DNA of 12,126 nucleotides from an uncultured Clostridia bacterium (GTDB lineage Bacteria > Bacillota > Clostridia > Peptostreptococcales > Anaerovoracaceae): NCBI GenBank assembly GCA_937928455.1, contig CALFUG010000231.1:1-12126 (forward strand). The letters run 5' to 3'. Position 1 is the first letter of the stretch; every line of letters starts with the position of its first letter. Shown here piece by piece: positions 11,551-12,126 of the stretch. Under the pieces are notes generated by a model, which saw nothing but the letters and a program-made list of their open reading frames with translations, was not told the origin of the DNA and ran no database searches. Position numbers and translations under genes: made by a program.

Positions 11551-12126
11551 ATGAAGCCAATGCGAATTGCCATAGATGGTCCTTCTGGCGCAGGGAAAAG
11601 TACCATTGCCAAGGAAGTGGCTAAAATTTTAGAGTTTGATTATATTGATACCGGGGCTATGTATCGGGCAGTGGGATACAAAATGATGCAAAGTCAAGTG
11701 ACGCTGAAAGATGCCATCGCATTAAAGAAACTCCTGGATGAAACGACAATCGATTTCCACAAAGGTAGAACCTTGTTGGACGGAGAGGATGTGTCCGATT
11801 ATATTCGAACGCCTGCTGTTTCCCAGATGGCTTCCGATTGTTCTGCACTACCTGTAGTTCGGGAAAAACTGGTGGAGCTACAAAGGGAGCTAGGCAAGCA
11901 AAAAAGTGTGGTGATGGATGGAAGGGATATCGGGACCAATGTATTTCCGGATGCGGAAATTAAGTTTTTTGTCACGGCGTCTGCAGAAGAGAGAGCAAAG
12001 AGACGGTACTTGGAGCTACTGGATAAGGGGGAGACAGCGGAATACCAAACTGTATTGTCTGATATGAAAATGCGGGATTACAATGACAGCACCCGCAGCC
12101 TTCACCCTTTGAAACAAGCAGAAGAT
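11551..12126 (+). CDS. cmk: Cytidylate kinase (3' end missing)
   Basis: Cytidylate kinase transfers phosphate from ATP to CMP or dCMP, supplying CDP/dCDP. The 192 visible codons show the P-loop GPSGAGKST (10-18), DTGAMYRA, the long CMP-specific insert, MDGRDIGTNVFPDAE and the lid RAKRRY, ending near RDYNDSTRSLHPLKQAED. The family is about 220 residues, so roughly 25-35 residues are lost at the window edge. The ATG at 11551 follows AAGGAG (11537-11542, inside the end of nrdR) by eight bases; a second in-frame ATG at 11560 is less well placed. The five-base gap implies co-transcription with nrdR, joining a sensor of dNTP balance to a nucleotide kinase. Confidence 0.96.
   Translation, partial: MKPMRIAIDGPSGAGKSTIAKEVAKILEFDYIDTGAMYRAVGYKMMQSQVTLKDAIALKKLLDETTIDFHKGRTLLDGEDVSDYIRTPAVSQMASDCSALPVVREKLVELQRELGKQKSVVMDGRDIGTNVFPDAEIKFFVTASAEERAKRRYLELLDKGETAEYQTVLSDMKMRDYNDSTRSLHPLKQAED

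Noticed and set aside
1..12126. Mobile element, CRISPR array, toxin-antitoxin or phage-defence system
   Set aside because: No spaced direct repeats, nuclease, integrase, toxin or defence motifs were seen in the genes of the window.

Overview
The window looks like a chromosomal segment of an anaerobic, low-to-mid-GC Firmicute, most likely class Clostridia. The signs are strong AGGAGG-type ribosome binding sites, the infC-rpmI-rplT order with an attenuated leader, a Gram-positive-type LexA with GAAC-N4-GTTY operators, NrdR, and a sigma-54/PAS activator driving a small catabolic operon. I see no mobile element, tRNA, rRNA, CRISPR array or phage gene. The mix is one accessory catabolic module followed by mostly housekeeping genes.

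Region 1 (1-4550, + strand) is a self-contained inducible module. It starts with a sigma-54-dependent PAS/AAA+/HTH activator, cut by the left window edge. Next comes a 283-bp control region with two near-identical palindromes (core CGATACA-N4-TGTATCG) and a near-consensus -24/-12 promoter. A CoA-acylating aldehyde dehydrogenase and a class-III aminotransferase follow, and a strong hairpin terminator closes the unit. The likely chemistry is amine to aldehyde by transamination, then aldehyde to acyl-CoA. Resemblance to the taurine/sulfoacetaldehyde enzymes (Toa/Tpa and SauS) makes taurine the leading guess, but the substrate is not proven by sequence.

Region 2 (4590-7582, - strand) is a tight three-gene operon read right to left. 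It encodes a fused DAK2 (FakA-like) plus DegV (FakB-like) protein, a DUF1295 membrane protein and a DUF2177 membrane protein. The theme is probably lipid or membrane metabolism.

Region 3 (7684-8533) is lexA on the - strand with a TTG start, its terminator, and two abutting candidate LexA boxes. One of these covers the lexA -35 element.

Region 4 (8505-11025, + strand) is a divergent translation operon. A sigma-A promoter is followed by an L20-type leader ending in an attenuator hairpin, then infC (apparently starting at AUU), rpmI, rplT and a trigger-factor-like FKBP lipoprotein. A terminator follows.

Region 5 (11023-12126, + strand) is nrdR, with a strong promoter that contains a candidate NrdR box (apparent autorepression), followed by a closely spaced cmk cut by the right window edge.
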